From Athripsodes cinereus (Eukaryota > Arthropoda > Insecta > Trichoptera > Leptoceridae), in NCBI GenBank assembly GCA_947579605.1, contig OX388314.1, positions 22,826,000 to 22,889,999 of the forward strand: a DNA stretch of 64,000 bases. Reading direction: 5' to 3'. Shown here one piece after another: positions 35,184-45,900 of the stretch. Positions within the stretch are counted from its first letter, which is position 1; every line of letters begins with the position of its first letter. The notes under the pieces are model-generated. The model saw only the letters and a list, made by a program, of their open reading frames with translations, had not been told where the DNA came from and made no database searches. The translations under genes were made by a program, and so were the position numbers.

Positions 35184-35529
35184 GCACTATCAAATGAGGT
35201 GAAGTTGTCTTTTCTAATCCTTATATGGTAGTTTCACGTGTTAAATTTACATATGTAACCTCATACAATGGTTAATTGTAAAAACAACAACGATAAACAA
35301 ACTATACTTGTCTCCTCGAAGAATGTGACCCAGATATGAAATCTTTCGTTTTAATTTTTGATTTTTTAAATTATAATTTGTATAATATTTGTTAACCGGA
35401 ATGAAGAAAGTGGATGACTTGTTCAGAGCAGCACAACACAACAAGCACAACATTTGTACGTTATTCATTCATTTAGTGTGTATGTTATATCATTGATTTT
35501 TTAAAATATAATTTACATTTCAAAAGAAT

Positions 35530-35650
35530 TAATTGGTCTCTCATTCTTTTCCATAAGTTTTCGAGTGTCCTGCAAAAGGCAAGTGTTCGTAAAAATCAAC
35601 ACAGCTTTCAACTTAAATTCTGCAATGAAGACAGTTTGTCATCCATACTG
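35530..35650 (+). mobile_element. SINE S1, 5' half
   Basis: GGTCTCTCATTCTTTTCCAT, AGTTTTCGAGTGTCCTGCAA and GACAGTTTGTCATCCAT match the 5' half of S1; homology stops there. Confidence 0.75.
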
Positions 35651-36164
35651 GATATCTTATTTTTTTTGTATTCTATTGCTATTTATTTTGTAAAACTCCA
35701 TAATATTGTTTTAATTCATTATATCCTAAGCGACGTCATCACACGATGTTTGGATTTAAAGCTCGTCTCACGGAGCACGCATCTACTTCCGTGTGACGTG
35801 CATCTACTACCTGACGTATGCCTTCTAATAATAATATAATTTATATAGAAAGGTACTTACATATTATTGTTATTGAAATATTTAAGTCTGGTGGATAATG
35901 AATTATGCATGAAACGTTTTAGGTTCTACGTGTTATGTATGGAACCTTTTCAAAATGAAAATTATTTCTAGAGTTTGGCGTATTCGCTCGTCGTCACTCT
36001 GATTCAGAATCATTTCCTTATGATTTACATATCTGAGGTGTTTTTATAATAAAAGAATTTTAACAAAAATATCACTTAAAATTGTGTAAGTTCTTGGTTA
36101 ATTTTTTTTATTTCTTCGTTCATTTATTTTTCTGTCAAATATATTTTGAAATATATAAGTAAGA

Positions 36165-36336
36165 AATTAATAAAGACATTTTACATCATAAATTCAGCGA
36201 TACGGAATGCCAACCATCATGACTATCTTAATTTTTGTTTGTACTTTGTCCCCTTGGACAGCTTGCATGTTTATTTTAGCGGGTGGTCTGCTGGCTACCA
36301 AACTTATGGGGTATTTTTCGTGATGGTATAATTTTC
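36165..36336 (+). mobile_element. SINE S1 copy
   Basis: AATTCAGCGATACGGAATGCC, GGACAGCTTGCATG, TGGTCTGCTGGCTACC and CGTGATGGTATAA are in order. It lies tail to tail with the tandem array that begins at 36345. Confidence 0.8.
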
Positions 36337-36344
36337 TATTAATC

Positions 36345-36814
36345 CATTTACACCATTTCGGAATCTCACACAAATGGGATTGCTAGCGGACTGACTACAT
36401 GATTAACCATCATCGCTCTTGATTGGAGATGGTTAATTACAATCATGTGCTTTAATGCTTTCATTTACGCCATTTCGGAATCTCACACAAATGGGATTGC
36501 TAGCGGACTGACTACATGATTAACCATCATCGCTCTTGATTGGAGATGGTTAATTACAATCATGTGCTTTAAATGCTTTCATTTACGCCATTTCGGAATC
36601 TCACACAAATGGGATTGCTAGCGGACTGACTACATGATTAACCATCATCGCTCTTGATTGGAGATGGTTAATTACAATCATGTGCTTTAATGCTTTCATT
36701 TACGCCATTTCGGAATCTCACACAAATGGGATTGCTAGCGGACTGACTACATGATTAACCATCATCGCTCTTGATTGGAGATGGTTAATTACAATCATGT
36801 GCTTTAATGCTTTC
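36345..36814. repeat. Four tandem 117-118 bp units
   Basis: Units start at 36345, 36462, 36580 and 36697. The first differs slightly (CATTTACACC against CATTTACGCC); the others are nearly identical. A subsection of each unit, GGAATCTCACACAAATGGG followed by GCTAGCGGAC, aligns with the reverse complement of the SINE S1 3' end (GGCATATCCCACAAGTGGGG, GCCAGCAGAC), mostly through transitions. Confidence 0.92.
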
Positions 36815-37005
36815 TTTTTTTGTGTGTAAAGTTTGTTTTTTTTTATTCGTGTCTACTACATGTAGGTATTGTTGTATTATATATTTTTTTTATTGTTATT
36901 GATATTACAACAACAAAATAATATTACACATAGTAAAATGCTCCCTCCATAAGCAACCAAATGCTTGTAGGGAGGATCGGATTTCAATTATAATATTTAT
37001 ACACA

Positions 37006-38827
37006 TATAAGAATTACTACTATACTATACTATACTATACCCTCACGCCGTGTCCCAAGTGGGGTAGGCAGAGAGAACGGAACGCCAAACAGATCTATCT
37101 TTACACACTTCCTTCGCTTCCTCCACATTCATACAGTTCCTCATACACGCACGTCGGTTCCTCTTACTCAACACGCGGCCGTCCTTGAGAATTTGATCCA
37201 CGTGATCAAGCCACGTGGTTCTCGGACGCCCGCGTTTCCTCACACCCTTTCTTTCAGATAAGTATATCCTCTTTGTCATTCTTTCCTCTTTCATTCGTTC
37301 CACGTGACCAAACCATCTCAATTTATTTACACGCATTCTGTCCACAACAGTCTTCTTGCATCCGCTCATTCTTCTAATATCCTCATTCTTCACTCTATCA
37401 CGCAGCGTTTTACCAACCATTCTTCTCAACGATCGCATCTCTACTGCATTTATTCCACTTTCGTCCTTCTTCAACCACGTCCATGTCTCGCTTGCATACG
37501 TAAGTGACGGTACCAGAATGGTATTGTGCACCAGCATTTTAGCCATGTTCGACACATTGTCATTGCTGACAATGGGTCGAAGTGCACCGTTTACTCTAGC
37601 ACCGGCCACTTTCCTTCTTTCAATGTCCCTATCGCATCTTCCATCCCTCGTAAACATACTTCCCAAATATACATACTCACTTACTTGCTCCAAACATTCG
37701 TCACCAACTTTAATCTCGCAAATCGTTTTTTCATTCTCTCTTTCAAAAACAAGAACTTTCGTCTTCATAACGTTCATTTTCAAACCATTCAAATTGCAAC
37801 TATCATACACACACGTAACAATCTCTTGTAAGTCCCTTTCACTCTCAGCCATTAACACCAAATCATCTGCGTACATCAATGCATTCACCCGAAACCCATT
37901 CAGCTCGACACCAACATCCATCTCTTTCACAGGTCGCATACAGTAGTCGAAGAATAGGTTGAACAGCCACGGAGACATGACACAACCTTGCTTCACTCCT
38001 TTGGTGAGGACAAACCACTCCGAGAGAGTGTTATTTACCCTCACGCAAGCGGAGCTTCCCACGTAAAGTGAAGATATTGCGCGGATCAACCGGCTGCTCA
38101 CCCCATACTCCGACAACACGCGCCACAACCTTTCCCGGTCCACTCGATCATATGCTTTCTCCAGATCCACGAACGCACAAAAAAGCTTCTGGTGTTTACC
38201 CAGAAACTTCTCTATAACCATTCGCAGGGAGAAGATCTGATCGGTGCACCCTCTGCCATTCAAAAAAGCTCCTTGCGCATCCCATATCTTACACTCAGTT
38301 ATCTTTCGTACTCTCTCAATCAAAATTCTACCATACAGTTTCCCTATTGAGCTCAGCAAGCTAATAGCCCGATAACTCCCGCATTCAAGCCTAGAGCCTT
38401 TCCCTTTGTACAGGGGGCAGATGATAGCCCTCTTCCAATCCTCTGGTGTAACACCTTCTCTCCAACAATCGTTGAAAAGCTCCAAACACCACGCGAGAGC
38501 CCCCGGTCCACCAGACTTGATGAGCTCAACGGCAACACAATCATACCCTACAGCTTTACCGCACTTCGCTTTTTTTAATGCATTCAAAATCTCATTCATG
38601 TCTATCATATCGTTTTCATTCACACTGCTTTCACTGTCGTCATACTCATTTGCATTTGTACCATCACATTCAAACAGATCTTCGAAATATTTCTTCCATC
38701 TCTGTAGCACACATTCATCATTCACTAACACACATCCATCCTTGTCTTTTATCCCTTTCATACTGTTCACACTTGAACCCGTCCTCTTTCGTTTCACTTC
38801 CTTCCAAAAAATCTTCTATAAGAATTA
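37006..38827 (-). mobile_element. 5'-truncated RTE copy, 1.8 kb, with 11-bp duplication
   Basis: The insert 37017-38816 carries the TATAG tail at its left (3') end. TATAAGAATTA occurs at 37006-37016 and 38817-38827. The break lies at the KIFWNEVKRKR region. A second copy of TATAAGAATTA at 38848, in a 31-bp repeat, makes the 5' flank look duplicated. Confidence 0.92.
37043..38816 (-). pseudogene. RTE reverse transcriptase, N-terminally truncated, frame open
   Basis: An uninterrupted frame of about 590 codons equals residues 420-1008 of the intact protein at 58282, with few replacements. RT motifs are present: PLYKGKGSRLECGSYRAISL, FCAFVDLEKAYDRV (first catalytic Asp), GVKQGCVMSPWLFN and LMYADDLVLMA (YADD). 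The C-terminal RWFGHVERM block is also intact. The whole endonuclease is missing and the frame has no natural start, so the copy is not autonomous. Frame preservation over 1.75 kb indicates recent insertion. Confidence 0.9.
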
Positions 38828-38869
38828 GCTAGAAATATTAATACACATATAAGAATTAGTTAGAAATAG

Positions 38870-40270
38870 CAAACTTTCAGCGCTCGTGTACATACGTTCA
38901 TCAAACGTTCGACAAAATTTACCAGCACAATACAAAATTAAACCAATATAATTATTCATAATGACAAAACAATATACAAATAAACTGGATCAATTTTCCA
39001 TTCATTAACATTAACACAAACACACATACACACAGAAATGTATTACTTTTATTCGAATCAGTGCTCAATGGTGACATGAGCCTGAATCTCAAATTTATCG
39101 CTGAAAGTGTTATCCCGTCTTATCCGGCTTGTAGGACTTCTTTATTATTTTTATAAGCTCGTCGCCTCTAATGTAATGCTAAACGATAATTGCAAATTGT
39201 GCTCGTTTTCTAGTTTTTTTTATTAATTTAGTTTGTTTATTATTAATTATGTTAAAACTGTATGTTTGCGATAAAAATAAAAAAAATAATATTCATACAT
39301 GTTGTTACAATATTCTAATGGTTTAATTAAGATGTTTATATATTGTTAATATTTTGCTTTTTTTTTTAAACAGAAAAATTTGCAAATTCAGATATGCTCA
39401 AAAAGTCTCACAACTCCTAATTGATGTGAGTGAGGTTATGTAATAAAAAAAAATCCTTCTTTATACCACCATCAAATTTACTGACTGGGAACCTTACTTG
39501 AATTATCTACATAATAATAATTTTATTGAACACAACAAACAATACAGATATAACAATATATAGACTATTTTATAAAAACTTAAATCTAGACATCCTCCTT
39601 TTAGAGACAAGTCTCGTGTAAAGGAGGGTTTACAATATACTAAATGTTTCATGGTTTTATAAATAAGTAAATTACTTAATTGTAAGAAAAATTAGGACGA
39701 ATAGCGGGATTAGAACTAGGAATTCCCCACTTATGCAGTCATTAACAATTGCAAGTATCTAAATCAATATAGACTACTGCTCTGTGGAATTTTTATGCAA
39801 ATAATTCATGTAATATTTTCCCTCTTACCTCTCAGTAGTGATTGGAGTATGTTTAAGTACTGATTCAATACAAAACTATTTGTTGCCAACAATGGATGTA
39901 TTAAGAGTATTATTAATAAATTAATTCCATTACCTGTAGGCCCGATAATAAAACGGGATTAACTCTAACAATAGTTAATACATTGCATTGTTAATCAGTT
40001 AGCCATTGTATTTAGTAGTTTGGACGTAATGATTATATTGCTGTAATAGGGCAGGCTAAAATTTCAATGGAAATATTACAGGTACCTACACATATTACAG
40101 TTATTTACACTCATATTCACATTCTCGGAATAACGAAAGTAATCCCAACTATTATTCCTGGCTAAGTAACACGTGACTCACAAACAGAAATTAGCTCAAA
40201 CTTATTTCGAACTATTAATTTTCACGATTTTTGTTTTGTTTTTCGTTTTTAATTATTAAAAAAAATGTAT
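38870..40270. other. AT-rich stretch, no gene seen
   Basis: A compact hairpin (TCCTCCTTTTAGAGAC with GTCTCGTGTAAAGGAGGG) lies at about 39593-39629. Nothing else recognised. Confidence 0.45.
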
Positions 40271-40279
40271 GTCGTGTGA

Positions 40280-40435
40280 TTGTTTGCTAGCAACGTGTTC
40301 GTCATACGCTTTGGTAATTTATGGGACCTTGATTGGTTTGTTTATTGCTGAGATTTGAATGTTGATATTTATTGTGTTAAACTCATATTATCCTGAAGAT
40401 GGCGCCAGCAAGTGCACCGAAACGTCGACTAAACA
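40280..40435 (+). repeat. Dispersed repeat ending in CTGAAGA...CCGAAACGTCG
   Basis: The first part is the reverse complement of 21324-21411. It ends with CTGAAGATGGCGCCAGC and GTGCACCGAAACGTCGAC, the widespread CTGANGA-stem-GAAACGTC ending of many animal repeats. See finding on hammerhead-like motifs. Confidence 0.6.
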
Positions 40436-40561
40436 AATCGAGACATGGCAAACCCGAAAATCAACAACCAGATAGTGAAGATCGCCACGAAAGCCTTCAA
40501 ACCACATTGTTCAAACCACATTGTGTTAAACTGTTTGTGTCCTTTAAGACTATAAATAAAT

Positions 40562-40602
40562 ACCATTACGGCACTTCCCACAAGTAGGGTAGGCAGAGGA
40601 CT
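40562..40602 (-). mobile_element. SINE S1 or RTE 3' end fragment
   Basis: TACGGCACTTCCCACAAGTA then GGGTAGGCAGAGG: the last 40 bp shared by SINE S1 and RTE, with the AGGCAG form that is closer to RTE. Confidence 0.5.
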
Positions 40603-40879
40603 ATCTGCATATAATAAAATACGCCTCGATACAAGGTAACCTAGTGAGGCTGCTGCAACACACTTGTATCCATATTGGTGATGTATTGTCTCTGATTTTG
40701 TATGTACATTGATTGAATAAAGTATTATTATTATGTAATACATATTATATTTCTTTTCACAAATTATGACGAAAATATGTTAAATAAACAACAGTCAAAT
40801 TAAATAAATAAAAATAAAAGTCGTTATCTTCTAGTGAATATTAAGATAATTCAGGATGAGTGACTACCTCTGGATTGAA

Positions 40880-41306
40880 AGCGTTTAATGTCTTATATGG
40901 TTTGATTAACCATATCGTGGGTTCAATGCTAGAACTAGACAACTCAAATTTGATCATTTTGAATTATAATTTTGGGATATGCTGTTTTTTCTGTTTTTAT
41001 ATGGAGAAATGGTTTGTTTGTGTGTTGTTTCATGTATGAACGGTTTACAGCAGTGTTTTTCTTGTTATGAATGTGATTGTGTAAATATAGAAGATGAATG
41101 CTTTTTGTGACTGTGTATATTTTTTTTTCCGAGGCCGAGACTCTACCTCCAGGCTACCGACGAACTCGTGTTTCTATATGATTGATATGTTTGTGAGATG
41201 TTTGCCCTAGTACAGGTTATACCTAGTTGGGCAGCATCGATGAAAATATGTATAAGATTTGTAATTTATTAGTGTAATAAAAATAAATAAATAAATAAAA
41301 ATAAAT
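40880..41306 (+). mobile_element. SINE (family S4) with (AAAT)n tail
   Basis: A B-box-like GGGTTCAATGCTAG near the start, a T/G-rich body, and an AAATAAATAAATAAA tail at about 41278-41306. An S2 SINE piece (41129-41170, minus) is inserted in it. The head is repeated exactly, inverted, at 41784-41821. Confidence 0.55.
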
Positions 41307-41783
41307 TATATTTCCGATGTCTGTCTTTAATGTTTTGAGTAATTTCTAGTAATAATTATGAATTAAAAGGCTTCCTGATACTGTTATTAACGTGTTTCAA
41401 TAATATATATGTAAGAAAGTGCCTAGGTACTTACCTTAGTTATTACTTTGTTAGATTATTTTTATTTTAAAATAAGTACCTAGGCACTTCCCTTAGTAGT
41501 AAGAATATTTTGAATTTGTTCCATTTTGATTGTTTTGGTTTAAAATTGATATTTGATATAAAAAGAGGAATTTTGACAGGATGAAAGAAAAGAGAGAAAT
41601 AATTAACATAATTTGTCGTTTCTTTAGTTTTCAATAAAACCAAATTATGTTTAATAATAATAATTCAATTAATATCAAGTGATTGTGTTAGTGATTTTCC
41701 AAACACCCATTATATATATATTTTTAATTACTATCTTTATGAGTGTAATATCATGATTTTATCCATTACCTCAAAACTATTGA

Positions 41784-41825
41784 TTTTGAGTTGTCTAGTT
41801 CTAGCATTGAACCCACGATATATTT
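41784..41825 (-). mobile_element. SINE S4 head, inverted copy
   Basis: 37 bp are a perfect reverse complement of 40912-40948, including TAGTTCTAGCATTGAACCC. The body does not continue. Confidence 0.6.
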
Positions 41826-42599
41826 CCCTTTTAAAATGACACTTAAAAACTTATAAAAACAGTATTCTTTGCCGGGGGGAGATGGGTGGTGTTCCGATTT
41901 TATTTTTGGTAAAACTTATTCATGGCTGTCAAAAGTTTTGGCTCATTTTGACCTTAACAAATCAGGTGTCATATAAAAAATTTAAAAAAAAAAAAATTTT
42001 GTATGAAATTTATTTTCTAGATAATTTTGAATTTTTGTAATAATTTTGAATAGTCGCACCATAAACATGATCATAAGTATCATTTTGTTTAATTTATGTT
42101 TATACTGTAATAGAAAAATGCCAAAAATTTGATTTTATCAGGGATAACACACTATTCGCTTCCTAGTAAGTCAAGTCAAAATATGCAATATTTGTGAGTA
42201 AGCAGTGTGTAAAATAACATGTCGTGTACATAAAATCACTTGAACAATAAAGCCGAACATTCTAACAGGCAGTTCGGTTTATCAATGTCTATGTAAATTT
42301 TCAATTACATACTTGTTTTCAAATTTCGAAGGACGTTTTAAAATACGTATTCACTGAGTAGGAAAACATAATCCAATGTAAATACTTCAGTCCGTCAACA
42401 ATGTTCATAATATTCTAGTATCGTGTAAGCTATATGTAGATATAATATTTAATAGACACAAACAGGGAAAACTTGCATTGAAGAGCTTTTGTATTGCAGA
42501 TGATATATGTATGATTTTTCTACCCTCAAAGAACTAACCTAACTTTAATATGAAATTCTTAGAATATGATAGGTCTACCAACCGTTCCTTCTTTTGATA

Positions 42600-42805
42600 A
42601 ATCACATACAAGATATATGTATTTTTTTTCATGTTGAAACCCACAAAAAATCAATCAAACTCATCTCCAGTAGGTACTGTTCAAAATACACAGTTCGTGG
42701 AGATGCGTCAAAAATTTCCTTTATAGTGCATGTGACAGGACGCAATGGACACTTAAACAAGTGTGACATGATTTGTGCTGCACGACAGTCACACATTTAT
42801 TTATT
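42600..42805 (-). pseudogene. LINE C-terminal relic (CxC...H...C type)
   Basis: TGTGACTGTCGTGCAGCAC, CACTTGTTTAAGTGTCC and TGTCACATGCACTAT on the minus strand parallel the relic at 28088-28400 with clear decay. Confidence 0.65.
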
Positions 42806-42884
42806 TAGTAAGGTTTTCGAAAATCTAGTCACTGGGAGGGGGAGAGCTAAAAAACTCATCCAAATTGGGGTGCATCGCCAATTT

Positions 42885-43023
42885 TAAGAAAAATTTCATT
42901 TCAGCGATGAAGTTTGCCATCCATCCTGAATGTTTAAACTTTTATCTGTACGTAGAAGAAAATTTGCATGTTTTTATCACAAGTAGTCGGTCCTGTGGCC
43001 ACCTCAGTTGTGAGTGACTGTAA
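42885..43023 (+). mobile_element. SINE S1 copy
   Basis: TTCAGCGATGAAGTTTGCCA, CCATCCTGAATGTTTAA, AGTCGGTCCTGTGGCCACC and CAGTTGTGAGTGACTG are in order. Confidence 0.75.
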
Positions 43024-43980
43024 GACTGGGAGATATATGCAAATAATACTTTTTCCAGTTTATTTTGAGTTGACGTTTATTTTGAAAAAAACAACATAAT
43101 AATTTATGAAAATAAAGAAACTGTTTTACTGTATTTTATTATAGGTTTAGTAACCTGGTTTTGACTTTGTCAAACTCTTTAAAAACTCAAACTCAAACTT
43201 TATATTCAATACTCAAAAAAAGGTTACTATTCTTATTATTAAATACAGTAAAACTCAAACAGTTTGTTTATTTCCATTTAAAACCTTTTTCCAGATTTCA
43301 CTCTCATCAGAGTATAAGTATATGAAATTATTTTATATAATATTGTATAATGATACATTATGTTGATACGAGTACTTCTTACATCTTTGAACGCTAAGAT
43401 CCGATGTATATAATAGCGATTACTTACTCGCTCTTTGAGACAAACAAGTATCTGTCTACCTTCCTACGTAATAGCTGATGCTACATCTGTTTGCCAGCAG
43501 AGGCGGCTGGTGGGCTACAATGGGGAACATGCATGTGTGAGGAAAATGAATAAATGTTATCAATTCACATTAATAAATATACGCTGATCACGAATATCCT
43601 AATAAGAAACGATAAAATAAAACAAATCATTCATTATTTTCATTTTAAAAATCCATATTTTCTGTTATTGAATTAGTCCGGTGTGACGTCGCTAGGCGCT
43701 ATTTTGTATTGCCACACATTTCACTCTTAGTACTGTTTGTAGCGCCTGATATTGTCAAACACTGCTCCGCCACGAGTGGACCTTTTTGCGGCGAAGTGCG
43801 AAAATTGCTTTTTTAAATGGTGATAAAAACCTTAAAAATGCACATTTAAAAATATAAAAAGCACCATAATTTTTCTAATTTTCTGTACTATTTTTTGGGT
43901 TGCAAATTTTTTTTTGTGAAAGTTCCCCATTGTAAGGTGCAGTATATTTTTACAAAAACATTTACCTACCTATATCATTA
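43024..43980. other. AT-rich stretch, no gene seen
   Basis: ACAATGGGGAAC (about 43519) is inverted as GTTCCCCATTGT (about 43923). The left word is preceded by CAGAGGCGGCTGG, hAT-like in style. It may be a decayed MITE; I could not fix its ends. Confidence 0.35.
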
Positions 43981-44214
43981 CGATATATCCCACAAGTGTG
44001 TACAGCAGTAAACTATTCATATTATGTATCTATGTAATAAGCATATCTGCAAGTGTAATTTACGTGCTAATTAAGTTTATGATGTTGAAGTGGATTTATA
44101 AAAATACCTAACCACCTATCCATACCTGGTATGGTATACAATCACGACATGATATATCATAATGGTATGGATACCTTCACGACATATAATATATCACAAT
44201 ATGGTGTTTGACAT

Positions 44215-44290
44215 ATTCATATCAAAAGTGGTCCTTCGAGCCGGATTTGAACCAGCGACCTATGAATATATCAAACAAATGGTTTGTATA
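44215..44290 (-). mobile_element. tRNA-like SINE fragment
   Basis: The minus strand has AGGTCGCTGGTTCAAATCCG, a B box, followed by GCTCGAAGGACCAC. No A box is clear. Confidence 0.45.
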
Positions 44291-44320
44291 CCATCACTAC
44301 ATAATTTCACATGGGATTTA

Positions 44321-44427
44321 TAAAATCACGATATATCTCACAGGTGAGGTAGACAGTTGAATATTTACAATTTATTTTTATCTACGTGTACTAAAGGCAT
44401 TCGGATGGATGGTATATTTGATTGTTG
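44321..44427 (-). mobile_element. SINE S1, decayed
   Basis: ACGATATATCTCACAGGTGAGG, TAGACAGTTG and CGGATGGATGGTATATTTG roughly follow the S1 order. Confidence 0.5.
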
Positions 44428-44772
44428 AATTATATGTATCATCGCTCGTAACAACGTTCTAAATGAGGAACCACTGCTGTTTGTCAGTAACTCTACCTAT
44501 GTATATAATAGGCACATTCGTATTTCTAATATATAGGATCAAAAGAAAAATACTGACGACAAGGAAGAAAATGGAATAAAATATTTTGAAATTTCCATTA
44601 CATACATATCAACTATTTCCGCCTTCATCTTTCATTTCACCCTGTACGTTCATTTTGGGAGAATAGACGTTACAAAACTCTTCTTTCTAGTATGTACGTT
44701 ATCAAGGAATTTATCACAAATAGGGTACCCAGCGAATTCAATGCAGGAAAATAAATTTATTCCGTGAAGTCC

Positions 44773-44991
44773 CCGGTAAAGAGATCTCTCACTCTGTTAG
44801 TTTTAGAGTGTTCTAGAGGAGGTAAATATTCGCAAAACATTACTTCTAAGCATTTAACATCTTCAGTTCAGCGGTGAGGTGTGACACTCATCCTGAATTT
44901 TATTTACTTCTATTGGCACAGAGTAAACGATTTGCAAGTTTTGTTACGTCTGCTGACCACTCCACTAGTGCAAAATGCCGTGATGGTATCC
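44773..44991 (+). mobile_element. SINE S1, near full length
   Basis: GGTAAAGAGATCTCTCACTC, TTCAGCGGTGAGGTGTGAC, TGCTGACCACTCCACTAGTG and AAATGCCGTGATGGTATC are in order. Confidence 0.8.
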
Positions 44992-45539
44992 ATGAATACA
45001 GTACGTATGTCTTTTTCATAAAAAATATAACATACGAGATTGGTGGAATACTTCAGCATAATTCCATTTTGTAAATCGTTTAACGAATTTCCGTTTTTTA
45101 AACACATTGTAAAAAGTTAGAGGAAAAAGTTGAAGTTACATATTATATTGATTTTTAAGAACACAGAAAAAATACCTACTGTGTTTTTTTAATATAATAG
45201 GTTCCTTTCTTTACAAACTTTTCAGTACAAAAATATATCTGAAAATAGTCCATAGTTGTGAAAATTGGGGTAGAAGACATCAAATTCGTAACAAAAGCTG
45301 TACGTACCTACCTTAGTTATGAACCTTCAATCGGTAATATTTAGAAATGGGTATAACCCATCTCTCTCCTGTATCCTGTTCTACAAGGACACACAACTGA
45401 ATTGTTTGGAACTAGCTGTTTAAGCCGGAGTTGTTCTGGAAATATTGTTTAAAGAGTATTTACTTGTTTTAATGGACGCAATGGATAATGAAAAATTATG
45501 AATGGAAATCTGTGTGTTGATGTGGTTGAATAAATACTG

Positions 45540-45900
45540 TGAAGATGCGATATCTGAGAAGAATGGTTGGTAAAACGTTGCGTGATAGAATGAGGAATAA
45601 GAATATTAGGAAAATGAATGAATGCGAGAGGAGTGTTGTGGTAAGAAAAAGTATAAATAATTTGCGATGTTTCGGACTGGTGCAGTAAATGGACGATGAA
45701 ACAATGACAAGAAGGATGTATTTATCTAAAAGAAAAACTTAAGAACCAACGCGTATTGAGAAACAGAAGTCAATGTTCATGTGTAAAAAATTGTATGAAT
45801 ATGGTAAAAGCGAAAAAATATGTAGGGATACCTTTATCTATATGGTGATCTATCTGCTATTCCTAAACCACTTGGGATACGGCGAGAGGCTCTAGAGAGA
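45540..45900 (+). pseudogene. RTE C-terminal relic, decayed
   Basis: AGAAGAATGGTTGGTAAAAC, then TTGCGTGATAGAATGAGG, AATTTGCGATGTTTCGGAC and AACCACTTGGGATACGGCG match the RTE end. Stops, frameshifts and internal deletions are frequent. Confidence 0.8.

Larger units (their letters stand above)
34613..35311. mobile_element. Composite insertion flanked by 14-bp direct repeats
   Basis: CAAACTATACTTGT occurs at 34613-34626 and 35298-35311, and the old LINE around it shows this was one site. Inside, TGTAAATTTAACAC (34624-34653) is inverted at 35222-35251 over 30 bp with one mismatch. Between these lie a minus-strand LINE end with (ATG)n tail and a plus-strand tRNA-like segment. The order suggests a foldback or a two-step insertion; I cannot tell which. 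Confidence 0.7.
34541..35470 (-). mobile_element. Old GAA-type LINE copy split by a composite insert
   Basis: Joining 34541-34626 to 35298-35360 on the minus strand gives sequence parallel to the LINE at 11540-11660 (TTTCATATCTGGGTCACATT; GAGGAGACAAGTATAGTTTG; CTCCAACTTATACTGATGG). The block 34627-35297 is absent from the other copies. Confidence 0.75.

Noticed and set aside
36345..36814. A CRISPR array
   Set aside because: Units are contiguous 117-bp tandem repeats with no unique spacers, and the DNA is eukaryotic.
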